This document shows positions 8,232 through 18,085 of a stretch of 64,000 bases of DNA, piece by piece. The notes under the pieces were generated by a model. That model did not search any database, was not told where the DNA came from, and saw nothing but the letters and a program-made list of their open reading frames with translations. A program made the translations under genes and the position numbers. Numbering within the stretch: the first letter of the stretch is position 1; each line of letters starts with the position of its first letter. This DNA is from Protaetiibacter sp. SSC-01 (GTDB lineage Bacteria; Actinomycetota; Actinomycetes; Actinomycetales; Microbacteriaceae): the NCBI RefSeq assembly GCF_014483895.1, contig NZ_CP059987.1, forward strand, positions 2,480,001-2,544,000, in the 5' to 3' direction.

Positions 8232-8392
8232 TCGGCACTCTCCTCGACGGGGCGCTTGAGGTAGGCGACGAGCCCGCCCTCGGGCCCCGTCACGATCTGG
8301 ACGAGCTCCCACCCCTTCGCGCCCCAGGTGTTGAGGATGGCGGTCGTGTTGTGGATGAGCAACGGCGTGGTCACGTATTCCCAGGTCGGCAC
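8228..8392 (-). CDS. DUF4177-like small protein
   Basis: A 54-residue protein starting at a GTG (8392). It begins VPTWEYVTTPLLIHN and continues AILNTWGAKGWELVQIVTG and GLVAYLKRP. The GWELV core with a terminal Y-L-K-R strand is the DUF4177 pattern. Function unknown. It overlaps the ridA start by four bases, so the two are translated together. The gene lies divergently from the penicillin-binding protein gene, with only 54 bases between the two starts. No ribosome site is obvious, so the message may be nearly leaderless. Confidence 0.75.
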   Translation of the reverse strand: MPTWEYVTTPLLIHNTTAILNTWGAKGWELVQIVTGPEGGLVAYLKRPVEESAE

Positions 8393-8446
8393 TTTTCGGG
8401 CTTCCGTTCAGGTATCGGGAAGGAGTTCTCCCGTACCCTGAACCCT

Positions 8447-11011
8447 ATGCCCGCTCAAGGATCCTCGGCTAGGAGTCTGCTCGGCGCAGGGGCCGGCCTT
8501 CTCGGCTTCAGCGCCATCGCCGGCCTCCTGGTGACCGTCATGGTGGCCCCCGCCATCGCCGTCACCGGGATGACCGCGAACAACTCCATCTCCGTGTTCC
8601 AGGAGATGCCCGACTACATCACGATCGACAAGCAGCACGAGCGCAACACGATCGCCGTCCGCAACCCCGACGGCTCGCTCCTGCCGATCGCCACGTGGTT
8701 CGACCAGAACCGCGAGGAGGTCACGCTCGACCAGATCGACGAAGACCTCAAGTGGGCGGCCATCGACGGCGAGGACCGCCGCTTCTACGAGCACGGCGGC
8801 GTCGACATGCCGTCGCTCATCCGCGCCGCCGTCGGCCAGGCGACCAAGACGAGCTCCTCGGGCGCCTCGACCCTGACGATGCAGCTCGTTCGCAACATCC
8901 TCGTGCTCCGCGCGGTGAACAACACCGACTACACGGAGGAGCAGCGCACGGAGGCCATCGAGGCCGCGACCTACCCCGACCTGAACCGCAAGCTCCGCGA
9001 GATGAAGCTCGCGATCGGCATGGAGAAGAAGTACTCCAAGGACGAGATCCTCGCGGCGTATCTCAACATCGTCGGCATGGGCTCGAACACCTACGGTGTC
9101 GAGGCCGGCGCGCAGCGCTTCTTCGGCACCTCCGCGAAGGATGTGACGCCCGCCCAGGCGGCGAGCCTCATCGCGATCGTGCAGAACCCGGTCAAGAACA
9201 CCCTCATCTACCCCGAGAACTACGAGCGCAACGAGAAGCGCCGCAACGTCATCCTCGGCTGGATGTACACGCAGGGCCACCTCGACAAGGCACAGTACGA
9301 GGAGGCGCTCGCGACCCCGGTCGACGAGACCACCGTCAGCTCGAACCCGCCGAAGTCCGGCTGCGCCGTCGCGGCCGTCGAGTACCGCCTCCCCTGCGAC
9401 TACGCGCTCAAGAGCGTGCTCAACGGCGAGGTGCCCTCGCTCGGCAGCGACCGCGACGAGCAGATCAAGACCTGGCGCGAGGGCGGCCTCACGCTCGTGC
9501 TGTCGATCAACCCCGACACGCAGACGACGGCCACTCAGGTCGCGCAGCAGTACGCCCCGCCGGAGGAGTCGCGCTTCAAGCTCGGCGCGGCGCTCGCGAG
9601 CGTCCAGGTCGGCACAGGCCGCATCATCTCGATGGCGCAGAACAAGGTCTTCGACGACACCGGCACGGGTGACCCGGTGTCGACCTCCGCAGTCAACCTG
9701 ACGGCCGACGCCTCCCACGGCGCCTCGAAGGGCTTCCAGCCCGGTTCGACGTACAAGCCCTATGTTCTGCTCGCGTTCCTCAACGCCGGTCACGGCCTCA
9801 ACGAGACGTTCAACGCGAGCGTCCGCGACGTGCCGATGGCGAAGTTCCAGGACAGCTGCGGCGGCCCGTACGGCGGCCGGTTCAAGTTCCGCAACGACCA
9901 GAATGAATCCGGGCTCTACACCGTCACCCGCGGTACGGCCGGCTCCGTCAACTCGGTCTTCATCCAGATGGCGATGGAGGTAGACCAGTGCGACATCGCC
10001 AAGCTCGCCGCCTCGATCGGTGTGCACCGCGCCGACGGCAAGCGGGACGGCTCGGACCTGTCGACGCTTCCGGTGTGCTCGATCGGCGGTTGCGAGAACA
10101 ACATCGCGCCGCTCACGCAGGCCGCCGCCTACGCCGCGATCTCCAACCACGGCGTGTACTGCGAGCCGATCATCGTCGACGACATCCTCGACGCGAACGG
10201 CGAGTCGCTCGGCGGCCAGGTGCCGGACTGCGGGCAGTCGCTCGTGACGCCGGCTGTCGCCGACACGGCGGCCTACGCGATGCAGTCCGTGATGGGCGGA
10301 ACCGCCTCAGCGTCGAACCCCCGCGACGGCACCCCGTACATGGGCAAGACGGGTACGACCGACGCCGCCGTGCACACGTGGATGGTGGGCTCGTCGCCGC
10401 AGGTCGCGACCGCGGTCTGGGTGGGCAACATCGAGGGCGAGCAGAACCTGCGACGCATCTATGTGAACGGCGTGCAGGCATCCGTGCTCCGCCACAAGAT
10501 CTTCCTCCCCTACGCGAAGAAGCTCGACACGTACTTCCCGGGGGGCGCGTTTGCGCAGCCCGATCCCGCTCTCCTCAAGGGCGTGCAGGTCAACGTGCCC
10601 GACGTGCTCGGCCTCACGCCAGAGCAGGCGAAGTCGGCGATCGAGCTCGCCAACCTCGCCTACGAGGACGGCGGCCAGATGGATTCCGATCTCCCGGTGG
10701 GCACTGTCGTCGGCACCGACCCGGGAGCGGGTTCGCAGGTGCCTAAGGGAACCGGGGTGCGCGTCTTCACGAGCAACGGTCAGGCGGCCACCGTGCCCGA
10801 CGTGGTCTCCCCGAACCAGAACTACAACGACGCGAAGGACGACCTCCAAGCCGCGGGCTTCACGAACGTGACACAGGTCTGCGAAGAGGCGGAGCCAGGT
10901 GATCCGCCGGGCACCATGAACAACGTGGTCGCCCAGAACCCGGCAGCGGGATCCGTCGTGAACAAGGGCATCCAGGTGACGCTCACGGTCAGGAAGATGT
11001 CCTGCCCATGA
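8447..11011 (+). CDS. Class A penicillin-binding protein with two PASTA domains
   Basis: Bifunctional peptidoglycan synthase of 854 residues anchored by one N-terminal helix (LLGFSAIAGLLVTVMVAPAIAV). The GT51 glycosyltransferase domain shows EDRRFYEHGGVD, with the catalytic glutamate near residue 109. The transpeptidase domain has the SxxK motif STYK (Ser434), SVN and KTGTT (Lys634). Two PASTA modules close the protein, VPDVLGLTPEQAKSAI and VPDVVSPNQNYNDAKDDL. It resembles mycobacterial PonA-type enzymes. ATG 8447 is chosen because TACCCT lies seven bases before it, the spacing of a leaderless promoter; the AAGGAG at about 8420 is too far away. The next gene overlaps by four bases. Confidence 0.95.
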   Translation: MPAQGSSARSLLGAGAGLLGFSAIAGLLVTVMVAPAIAVTGMTANNSISVFQEMPDYITIDKQHERNTIAVRNPDGSLLPIATWFDQNREEVTLDQIDEDLKWAAIDGEDRRFYEHGGVDMPSLIRAAVGQATKTSSSGASTLTMQLVRNILVLRAVNNTDYTEEQRTEAIEAATYPDLNRKLREMKLAIGMEKKYSKDEILAAYLNIVGMGSNTYGVEAGAQRFFGTSAKDVTPAQAASLIAIVQNPVKNTLIYPENYERNEKRRNVILGWMYTQGHLDKAQYEEALATPVDETTVSSNPPKSGCAVAAVEYRLPCDYALKSVLNGEVPSLGSDRDEQIKTWREGGLTLVLSINPDTQTTATQVAQQYAPPEESRFKLGAALASVQVGTGRIISMAQNKVFDDTGTGDPVSTSAVNLTADASHGASKGFQPGSTYKPYVLLAFLNAGHGLNETFNASVRDVPMAKFQDSCGGPYGGRFKFRNDQNESGLYTVTRGTAGSVNSVFIQMAMEVDQCDIAKLAASIGVHRADGKRDGSDLSTLPVCSIGGCENNIAPLTQAAAYAAISNHGVYCEPIIVDDILDANGESLGGQVPDCGQSLVTPAVADTAAYAMQSVMGGTASASNPRDGTPYMGKTGTTDAAVHTWMVGSSPQVATAVWVGNIEGEQNLRRIYVNGVQASVLRHKIFLPYAKKLDTYFPGGAFAQPDPALLKGVQVNVPDVLGLTPEQAKSAIELANLAYEDGGQMDSDLPVGTVVGTDPGAGSQVPKGTGVRVFTSNGQAATVPDVVSPNQNYNDAKDDLQAAGFTNVTQVCEEAEPGDPPGTMNNVVAQNPAAGSVVNKGIQVTLTVRKMSCP

Positions 11012-11967
11012 CGTCGGCGGGACGCGCGGTGGCCGGCGCGCTCGGAGCGACGGCCGCCGCGGGTCTCGCGGCGTTCGCGTGGGGCGCCCTCGTCGAGCGC
11101 AACCGCTTCACCGTGCGCCACGAGACCCTCGCGGTGCTCGAGCCGGACGCCCGACCGATCACGATCCTGCACCTGAGCGACCTGCACATGGCCCCGTGGC
11201 AGCGCGCAAAGCAGGACTTCATCCGCTCGCTCGCCGTCTACGAGCCCGACCTCGTCATCGACACCGGCGACAATCTCGGTCACGAGGACGGTCTCGCGGG
11301 CGTACGGCGCGCGCTCGACGTCTTCGAGGGTGCAGCGGGCGTCTTCGTGCACGGCTCGAACGACTACTACGGCCCCGTGCTCAAGAACCCCTTCGGCTAT
11401 TTCTTCGAGGGCGCCCACGGCCGGGTCAAGAACGAGCCCGACCTCGACACGGCCTCCCTCGACTCCTACCTCGAGGGCGAGCTCGGCTGGTTCGACCTCA
11501 ACAACGCCGTGCGCGCGATCGAGCTCAAGGGCACGCGCATCGAGCTCATCGGAACGGGCGACGCGCACCGCGGCTGGGACCGCCTCGGCGAGCTGCCCGG
11601 CATGGTCGAGCGGATGCGCGAGGAGGTCGAGTGGTCGACCCCGGAGCCGCGCCAGGTGCTCACGATCGCCGCGACCCACGCGCCGTACCGCCGCGTGCTC
11701 GACGCGTTCGCGAGCCAGGGCGCCGACATCGTCTTCGCGGGGCACACCCACGGCGGTCAGGTGCGCATCCCAGGCCGGCCGGCGCTCGTCACGAACTGCG
11801 ACATCCCGCGCGAGCAGGCGCAGGGCCTCTCGGTGTGGCGTGCCGGTGCCCAGTCCTCGTTCCTGGAGGTGTCGGCGGGGCTCGGCACGTCGATCTACGC
11901 GCCCGTGCGCTTCGCGTGCCCGCCCGAGGCGATCGTGATGACCCTCACGCCCGTGAAGGTGGACTGA
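11008..11967 (+). CDS. Membrane-anchored metallophosphoesterase
   Basis: A 319-residue protein with an N-terminal hydrophobic segment (VAGALGATAAAGLAAFAWGALV) and a calcineurin-like phosphoesterase domain. The metal motifs are LSDLHM, DTGDNLGH, HGSNDYYG in place of the usual GNHE/D, THAPYRR and FAGHTHGGQVR. The Ser-Asn-Asp variant of the third block is common in this subgroup. The start ATG overlaps the stop of the penicillin-binding protein gene, a pairing widespread in actinobacteria, which suggests a role at the cell envelope. The substrate is unknown. Confidence 0.92.
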   Translation: MTSAGRAVAGALGATAAAGLAAFAWGALVERNRFTVRHETLAVLEPDARPITILHLSDLHMAPWQRAKQDFIRSLAVYEPDLVIDTGDNLGHEDGLAGVRRALDVFEGAAGVFVHGSNDYYGPVLKNPFGYFFEGAHGRVKNEPDLDTASLDSYLEGELGWFDLNNAVRAIELKGTRIELIGTGDAHRGWDRLGELPGMVERMREEVEWSTPEPRQVLTIAATHAPYRRVLDAFASQGADIVFAGHTHGGQVRIPGRPALVTNCDIPREQAQGLSVWRAGAQSSFLEVSAGLGTSIYAPVRFACPPEAIVMTLTPVKVD

Positions 11968-11991
11968 CCGGCGCGCGAAATCGGCTATCCT
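11964..11991 (+). promoter_or_regulatory. Probable promoter of tRNA-Pro
   Basis: CTGACC (11964-11969) and TATCCT (11986-11991) are separated by 16 bases. Transcription would begin about 15 bases before the mature tRNA. The TTGACA at 11991-11996 has no partner -10 before the tRNA. Confidence 0.5.
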
Positions 11992-12014
11992 TGACAGGTT
12001 GCCTCTGGCAGCAC

Positions 12015-12091
12015 CGGGGTATGGCGCAGCTTGGTAGCGCGCGTCGTTCGGGACGACGAGGCCGCAGGTTCAAATCCTGTTACCCCGACCA
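12015..12091 (+). tRNA. tRNA-Pro (anticodon CGG), CCA encoded
   Basis: The acceptor stem CGGGGTA pairs with TACCCCG. The D arm GGCGCAGCTTGGTAGCGC, anticodon stem CGTCG/CGACG with loop TTCGGGA (anticodon CGG), and T arm with GGTTCAAATCC are all intact. The 3' CCA is in the DNA at 12089-12091. Confidence 0.97.
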
Positions 12092-12096
12092 CAACG

Positions 12097-12124
12097 AAAA
12101 GGGCCGCCTTCGGGCGGCCCTTTC
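12097..12124. terminator. Bidirectional terminator after tRNA-Pro and tdk
   Basis: AAAA, then GGGCCGCC-TTCG-GGCGGCCC, then TTT: a perfect 8-bp stem with a stable TTCG tetraloop and A/T runs on both flanks. It serves tRNA-Pro on one strand and tdk on the other. Confidence 0.92.
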
Positions 12125-12129
12125 GCATG

Positions 12130-12795
12130 TCACGTGAAGTCGGCGTCCGGCTCCGTGCCGTAGCTGAACTCGAGCTTGGGCCGCCAGCCGCGGTTGAGCA
12201 CACCACCCGACTCCTCGAGGTAGCACGCGCCGCACAGCGACTCGTAGGTGACCGACTCGCCGTCGATCGCGACCTGGTCGCCGTCGAACACGAAGCGCTC
12301 GCCGACCTTGCGCCCGTTGAATACGGCCTTGCGGCCGCAACGGCAGATCGTCTTGAGCTCCTCGAGGGAGTGGGCGATCTCGAGCAAGCGCCGGCTGCCG
12401 GGGAACGCGACCGTCTGGAAGTCGGTGCGGATGCCGTAGGCGAGCACGGGGATGTTCTGCTCGATCGCGACCCGCAGCAGGTCGTCGACCTGCTGCTCGG
12501 TGAGGAACTGGGCCTCGTCGATGAGGAGGCAGCTGATGTCGCGGCCGCGGACCTCGACGGCGCGGGCGCGCTCGCGCTGGAAGCGGGCGAGCAGATCCTC
12601 GGCCGGCGCGACGGTGAAGTCGACGGGCCGCACGACGCCGAGGCGCGACACGATCGCGTCATCGCCCTTCGAGTCGATGGCGGGCTTCGCGAGCAGCACC
12701 TCGTGTCCGCGCTCCTCGTAGTTGTATGCCGCTTGCAGGAGCGCCGTGCTCTTGCCGGAGTTCATCGCCCCATAACGGAAGTACAGCTTCGCCAC
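12130..12795 (-). CDS. tdk: Thymidine kinase (TK1 type)
   Basis: Phosphorylates thymidine in the salvage pathway. The 221-residue protein has Walker A GAMNSGKST (residues 9-17), the Walker B-like CLLIDEAQFL and the structural zinc site formed by CRC in TICRCGRK and CxxC in LCGACYL. The lasso region near YESLCGACYLE is also present. The GTG start shares one base with the TAG of the upstream response-regulator gene (TAGTG), so the two are translated from one message. No independent ribosome site is seen. It ends before the terminator shared with tRNA-Pro. Confidence 0.95.
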   Translation of the reverse strand: MAKLYFRYGAMNSGKSTALLQAAYNYEERGHEVLLAKPAIDSKGDDAIVSRLGVVRPVDFTVAPAEDLLARFQRERARAVEVRGRDISCLLIDEAQFLTEQQVDDLLRVAIEQNIPVLAYGIRTDFQTVAFPGSRRLLEIAHSLEELKTICRCGRKAVFNGRKVGERFVFDGDQVAIDGESVTYESLCGACYLEESGGVLNRGWRPKLEFSYGTEPDADFT

Positions 12796-13478
12796 TACTC
12801 GAGGTATCCGTCCTCCGCCGCACGGCGGATCAGCTCTGCCTTCTTGCCCGCCGGCCGACCGGCCTTCGCGTACTTCTCGCGCACGCGCCGCAGATAGGTC
12901 TTCGCGGTCTCGTACTGCACGTTCATGCGCTCGGCGACGGCGGCCGTGCTGTGGCCGGAGACGTAGAGCTTGAACGCCTCCTCCTCGCCGGGGCTGAGCT
13001 TCGGCTTGAGCTGCTGGAGGGGTGCGGACGCGGTGGCGCGCTCGACCTCCTCGTCCTCCGGCGGGTCCATGCCCATGACGCGGCGGGCTGCCGCCATGAC
13101 GTTCGCCATCGGCAGCGACTTGGAGAGGAACTCGCTCGCGCCCGCGGCGAAGGCGCGGTCGCGGGCCTCGCGGGTGTCGAGGCTCGAGAGCACGATGACC
13201 TTGGCGCCGGCGGCGCGGCACGTGCGCACGCGCGCCTCGATCGAGATCGGCTCCTTGAGCTGGAAGTCGATGAACACGAGGTCGGTCGGGAAGGCGGGGC
13301 TCTGCACGAGCTCCAGCCAGTTCGCCGCGCCGAGCACGACGTCGAAGTCGGGCGCGTGGCGCTCGATCCAGGTACTCAGCGTGTCGAGCAGCACCTCATG
13401 GTCGTCGAGGATCGCGAGACGCACGACCGCACCCCCGGTCTCTCCGCGCGCGGGGGCAGCACTGAGCGTCGGGTTCAT
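12795..13478 (-). CDS. LuxR-family response regulator (orphan)
   Basis: A 227-residue two-domain protein. The receiver domain has the acidic pair in LAILDDHEVLL (Asp25, Asp26), a phosphoacceptor-position Asp71 in FIDFQLKEP, LSS at the switch position and a lysine in FLSKSLP. The C-terminal winged LuxR-type helix-turn-helix (STAAVAERMNVQYETAKTYLRRVREKY) should bind DNA. No histidine kinase lies nearby. Start ATG 13478 is used; a GTG around codon 18-19 is possible because the conserved part starts there. It is coupled to tdk by overlapping stop and start. Confidence 0.9.
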   Translation of the reverse strand: MNPTLSAAPARGETGGAVVRLAILDDHEVLLDTLSTWIERHAPDFDVVLGAANWLELVQSPAFPTDLVFIDFQLKEPISIEARVRTCRAAGAKVIVLSSLDTREARDRAFAAGASEFLSKSLPMANVMAAARRVMGMDPPEDEEVERATASAPLQQLKPKLSPGEEEAFKLYVSGHSTAAVAERMNVQYETAKTYLRRVREKYAKAGRPAGKKAELIRRAAEDGYLE

Positions 13479-13546
13479 GCGATGAGCCTACCGCCGCCGA
13501 TGTCCCAATCACGGGGGGAAGCGTCCTGAATCGTGTCCCGAATCCG

Positions 13547-14620
13547 TCAGAACAGAGTGGGTTGGAGCGCCGCGGCGGCCGCAGGGCTCAGCTCGGATGC
13601 GAGCGCTCCCACCCCGGCAGACCCACGGGGCCGCGTCGCGGGGATCCCCGTGGACGGGTCGAGCCGCGGGCGGTCGAGCCCGTACCGCCGGATGAGCGGG
13701 CGGATGCGCGCCGCGAGCTGCGCGCGGTACTCCTTCGGCGCGTAGGCCCCCGCGCCGTAGAGCGCGCGATACCGGGGCACGAGTTCGGGGTGGGTGCGGG
13801 CGAGCCACGCGGCGAACCACTCCTTGGCGCCCGGCCGCAGATGGAGCGCACTGTAGGCGACGCTCGTGGCCCCGGCATCCGCTATCCGCTCGAGCGCGAG
13901 CTCGAGGTGCTCGCGCGAATCGGCGAGATACGGCAGCACGGGCATGAGGAAGACGGCGCACGGGAGCCCCGCCTCGCGCACAGCCTTGACGGTCGCGAGC
14001 CGGGCAGCCGTGGTGGGGGCGCCCGGTTCGATCGCGTGCTGCAGCTCGTCGTCGTAGATGGCGATCGACATCGCCGTCTCGACGGGCACGCGCTCGGCCG
14101 CGGCCTGCAGCAACGGGATGTCGCGCCGCAGCAGCGTGCCCTTGGTGAGGATGCTGAAGGGGGTGTCGGCGGCGGCGAGCGCCGCGATGATGCCCGGCAT
14201 GAGCCGGTAGCGGCCCTCCGCCCGCTGGTACGGGTCGGTGTTGGTGCCGAGCGCGACGTTCGGACGCTCCCAGCTGGGCCGCCGCAGCTCCTTCTCGAGC
14301 ACCTCGACGACGTTCACCTTGACGACGATCTGGGTGTCGAAGTCACGGCCCGCGTCGAGGTCGAGGTAGGTGTGCGTCTGGCGGGCGAAGCAGAAGACGC
14401 ACTGGTGGCTGCAGCCTCGGTAGGGGTTGATGGTCCAGCCGAAGGGGAGGGCCTTGGACGCGCCCGGCACGTGGTTGAGGGCCGACTTGGCGAGCACCTC
14501 GTGGAAGGTGAGCCCGGCGAACTCGGGCGTCTGCACGGAGCGCACGAGGTTGTTGAGGCGGGCGAGTCCGGGCAGCGCGTCGTCGCGTTCCACGCCCAGC
14601 TCCTGCCCGCTCCACCTCAT
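13547..14620 (-). CDS. Rv2578c-family radical SAM protein
   Basis: A 357-residue radical SAM protein of the SplB-like group. The cluster-binding motif CSHQCVFCF puts Cys70, Cys74 and Cys77 in the C-x3-C-x2-C pattern. It is preceded by PFGWTINPYRG, a hallmark of the Rv2578c family, and followed by GTNTDPYQRAEGRYRLMPGI. The family is annotated as DNA-repair or photoproduct-lyase-like, but no substrate is established. The start ATG 14620 (MRWSGQELGVER) is preferred over an in-frame start 72 bases upstream, because the LexA-like palindrome lies between them. It is a monocistronic unit. Confidence 0.9.
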   Translation of the reverse strand: MRWSGQELGVERDDALPGLARLNNLVRSVQTPEFAGLTFHEVLAKSALNHVPGASKALPFGWTINPYRGCSHQCVFCFARQTHTYLDLDAGRDFDTQIVVKVNVVEVLEKELRRPSWERPNVALGTNTDPYQRAEGRYRLMPGIIAALAAADTPFSILTKGTLLRRDIPLLQAAAERVPVETAMSIAIYDDELQHAIEPGAPTTAARLATVKAVREAGLPCAVFLMPVLPYLADSREHLELALERIADAGATSVAYSALHLRPGAKEWFAAWLARTHPELVPRYRALYGAGAYAPKEYRAQLAARIRPLIRRYGLDRPRLDPSTGIPATRPRGSAGVGALASELSPAAAAALQPTLF

Positions 14621-14628
14621 CCAGACAT

Positions 14629-14644
14629 TCGAACATGCATTCGA
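14629..14644. promoter_or_regulatory. LexA-like SOS box upstream of the radical SAM gene
   Basis: TCGAACATGCATTCGA matches the actinobacterial/Gram-positive LexA pattern TCGAAC-N4-GTTCGA at 11 of 12 defined positions. It sits 9 bases before the chosen start codon, where a repressor would block transcription or initiation. The segment can also be read as a 12-base direct repeat, CATTCGAACATG/CATTCGAAGATG. Confidence 0.6.
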
Positions 14645-14710
14645 AGATGCGTCAAGCGGATGCGGCGCGCCCCTCGCGGCCGTCGACCGCATCCACGCTC
14701 CGATCCTCCC

Positions 14711-16336
<1,626 letters not shown>

Positions 16337-16433
16337 AGGAAGCCGTCCGATCGCTCGACCCTCGAGAGGAGGGGAGACGAACCCCGCCGGGCGGATGCCG
16401 CGGGCGCGGGGATGGATCGGAGCTACAGCTTCA

Positions 16434-16463
16434 CGGGGAGCGACGTTACGTCACCGCTCCCCG
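16434..16463. promoter_or_regulatory. Hairpin in the ABC-F leader
   Basis: CGGGGAGCG (16434-16442) pairs with CGCTCCCCG (16455-16463) around a 12-base loop. In the ABC-F message it starts just where the small upstream ORF stops, so ribosomes on that ORF would disturb the hairpin. Confidence 0.5.
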
Positions 16464-16519
16464 CGCGTCAAGCGCTCGCGCACCATCCGCTGCACTGTTC
16501 TGCGCCGCGCGGCAGTCAT
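16451..16519 (-). CDS. Possible 22-codon leader ORF upstream of the ABC-F gene
   Basis: ATG at 16519, stop TGA at 16451, with about one-third arginine codons. The stop codon falls inside the loop-proximal part of the leader hairpin. No ribosome site is evident. Its position, size and overlap with a hairpin are those of an attenuator leader peptide, but nothing else supports translation. Confidence 0.3.
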   Translation of the reverse strand: MTAARRRTVQRMVRERLTRGER

Positions 16520-16534
16520 CACTGGCGCGCGGCG

Positions 16535-16554
16535 CCAAACGCTGCAGCGTTTGG
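16535..16554. terminator. Perfect 20-bp palindrome after mqo
   Basis: CCAAACGCTGCAGCGTTTGG lies 13 bases beyond the mqo stop codon. It can form an eight-base-pair hairpin with a TGCA loop. No U-run follows in the mqo direction, so it may be a weak terminator or a binding site. Confidence 0.45.
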
Positions 16555-16566
16555 GGGAAAGAAACG

Positions 16567-18036
16567 TCAGACGGCCAGGCCGAGGACCTTCGCCGTGTCC
16601 TTGAGCTCCTTGGCGGCCTTCTTGGGCGTGTCGGAGAGGAGCGTGCCGTAGGAGGGGATCATCTCCTCGAGGCGCGGCTCCCAGCCCGTCATGCGCTCGG
16701 GGAAGCACCTCTTCAGCACGTCGAGCATGATCGGCACGGCCGTCGAGGCGCCCGGCGAGGCGCCCAGCAGGCCCGCGATCGAGCCGTCTCCGCCCGACAC
16801 GACCTCCGTGCCGAACTGGATGACGGCCTTGCCGTCGGGGCCCTTCTTCATGATCTGCACGCGCTGACCGGCCGTGATGAGATACCAGTCCTTCTGCTCG
16901 GCTTTCGGCGCGAACTGCTGCAGCGCCTCCTGGCGCTTCTTGCGCGTCGCGAGCAGCTCGGTGACGAGGTACCACACGAGGTCGAGGTTCTTGAGACCGG
17001 CGCCGATCATCGTGCCGAGGTTGTGCCAGCGGATCGACGCGAACAGGTCGAACCACGAGCCGTTCTTGAGGAACTTGGGCGTCCACCCGGCGTACGGCCC
17101 GAACAGCAGGCTCGCCTGGCCGTCGACGACGCGCGTGTCGAGGTGCGGCACCGACATGGGCGGGGCGCCGACCGACGCCTTGCCGTAGACCTTGCCCTGG
17201 TGCTTGGCGACGATCTCGGGGTTGTCGGTGCGCAGGAACTCGCCGCTGATGGGGAAGCCGCCGTAGCCGCGGATCTCCTTGATGCCCGACTTCTGCAGCA
17301 GGTGCAGTGCCGCGCCGCCCGCGCCGACGAAAACGAAGCGCGCCGTGAGCTCGAAGGGCGTGCCGCCGACCTCGTGGCGACCGGATACGCGCCACGTGCC
17401 GTCCTTGAGGCGCTTGAGGCCCGTGACCCGACGCTCGGTGCGCAGCGTCGCGCCGTTCTCGACGAGGCCGTCGAGGAGGTGCTCGGTGAGTGCACCGAAG
17501 TCGACGTCGGAGCCGCCGACGATGCGCGTCGCCGCGATGGGCTCGCTCTTCTTGCGACCCGGGATGAGCAGCGGGGCCCACTCCCGGATGACGCGCGCGT
17601 CTTCCGTGTACTCGAGGCCCGGGAAGAGGGGGTGGTCCTTGAGCGCCTCGTAGCGCTTGCGGAGGTACTCGACGTTCTTCTCGCCCCACACGAAGCTGAG
17701 GTGCGGAACCGGGTTGATGAAGCGCGTGGGCTCCGGCAGCATCCCCTTCGAGATCAGGTACGACCAGTACTGGCGCGACACCTGGAACTGCTCGTTCACC
17801 TTGACGGCCTGGGTGATGTCGATCTGCCCGTTCTTCTCGGGCGTGTAGTTGAGCTCGCACAGCGCCGAGTGCCCCGTGCCCGCGTTGTTCCACGGGTTGG
17901 AGCTCTCCTGAGCGACCTCCGGCAGGGCTTCGAGGATGGTGATCGACCACTCGGGCTCGAGCTGCTGGAGCAGCGAGCCGAGCGTGGCGCTCATCACCCC
18001 GCCGCCGATGAGGACGACGTCGACGGGTTCAGACAC
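16567..18036 (-). CDS. mqo: Malate:quinone oxidoreductase
   Basis: FAD-dependent peripheral membrane enzyme that oxidises malate to oxaloacetate and passes electrons to quinone, a TCA-cycle step typical of actinobacteria. The 489-residue protein opens with the dinucleotide-binding motif VVLIGGGVMSATLG, then has the family blocks QESSNPWNNAGTGHSALCELNYTP and FGPYAGWTPKFLKNGSW. It ends with GASPGASTAVPIMLDVLKRCFP. The start is a GTG at 18036; AGGA lies ten bases upstream. Single gene followed by a palindrome. Confidence 0.97.
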   Translation of the reverse strand: MSEPVDVVLIGGGVMSATLGSLLQQLEPEWSITILEALPEVAQESSNPWNNAGTGHSALCELNYTPEKNGQIDITQAVKVNEQFQVSRQYWSYLISKGMLPEPTRFINPVPHLSFVWGEKNVEYLRKRYEALKDHPLFPGLEYTEDARVIREWAPLLIPGRKKSEPIAATRIVGGSDVDFGALTEHLLDGLVENGATLRTERRVTGLKRLKDGTWRVSGRHEVGGTPFELTARFVFVGAGGAALHLLQKSGIKEIRGYGGFPISGEFLRTDNPEIVAKHQGKVYGKASVGAPPMSVPHLDTRVVDGQASLLFGPYAGWTPKFLKNGSWFDLFASIRWHNLGTMIGAGLKNLDLVWYLVTELLATRKKRQEALQQFAPKAEQKDWYLITAGQRVQIMKKGPDGKAVIQFGTEVVSGGDGSIAGLLGASPGASTAVPIMLDVLKRCFPERMTGWEPRLEEMIPSYGTLLSDTPKKAAKELKDTAKVLGLAV

Positions 18037-18085
18037 GCCTTACATCCTACGTGTGCCCCACACGGCCTCCGACCGGCCGAAAGTC

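Noticed and set aside
11991-11996. TTGACA as -35 of the tRNA-Pro promoter
   Set aside because: No -10 element fits between it and the tRNA; the CTGACC-TATCCT pair just upstream is better placed.
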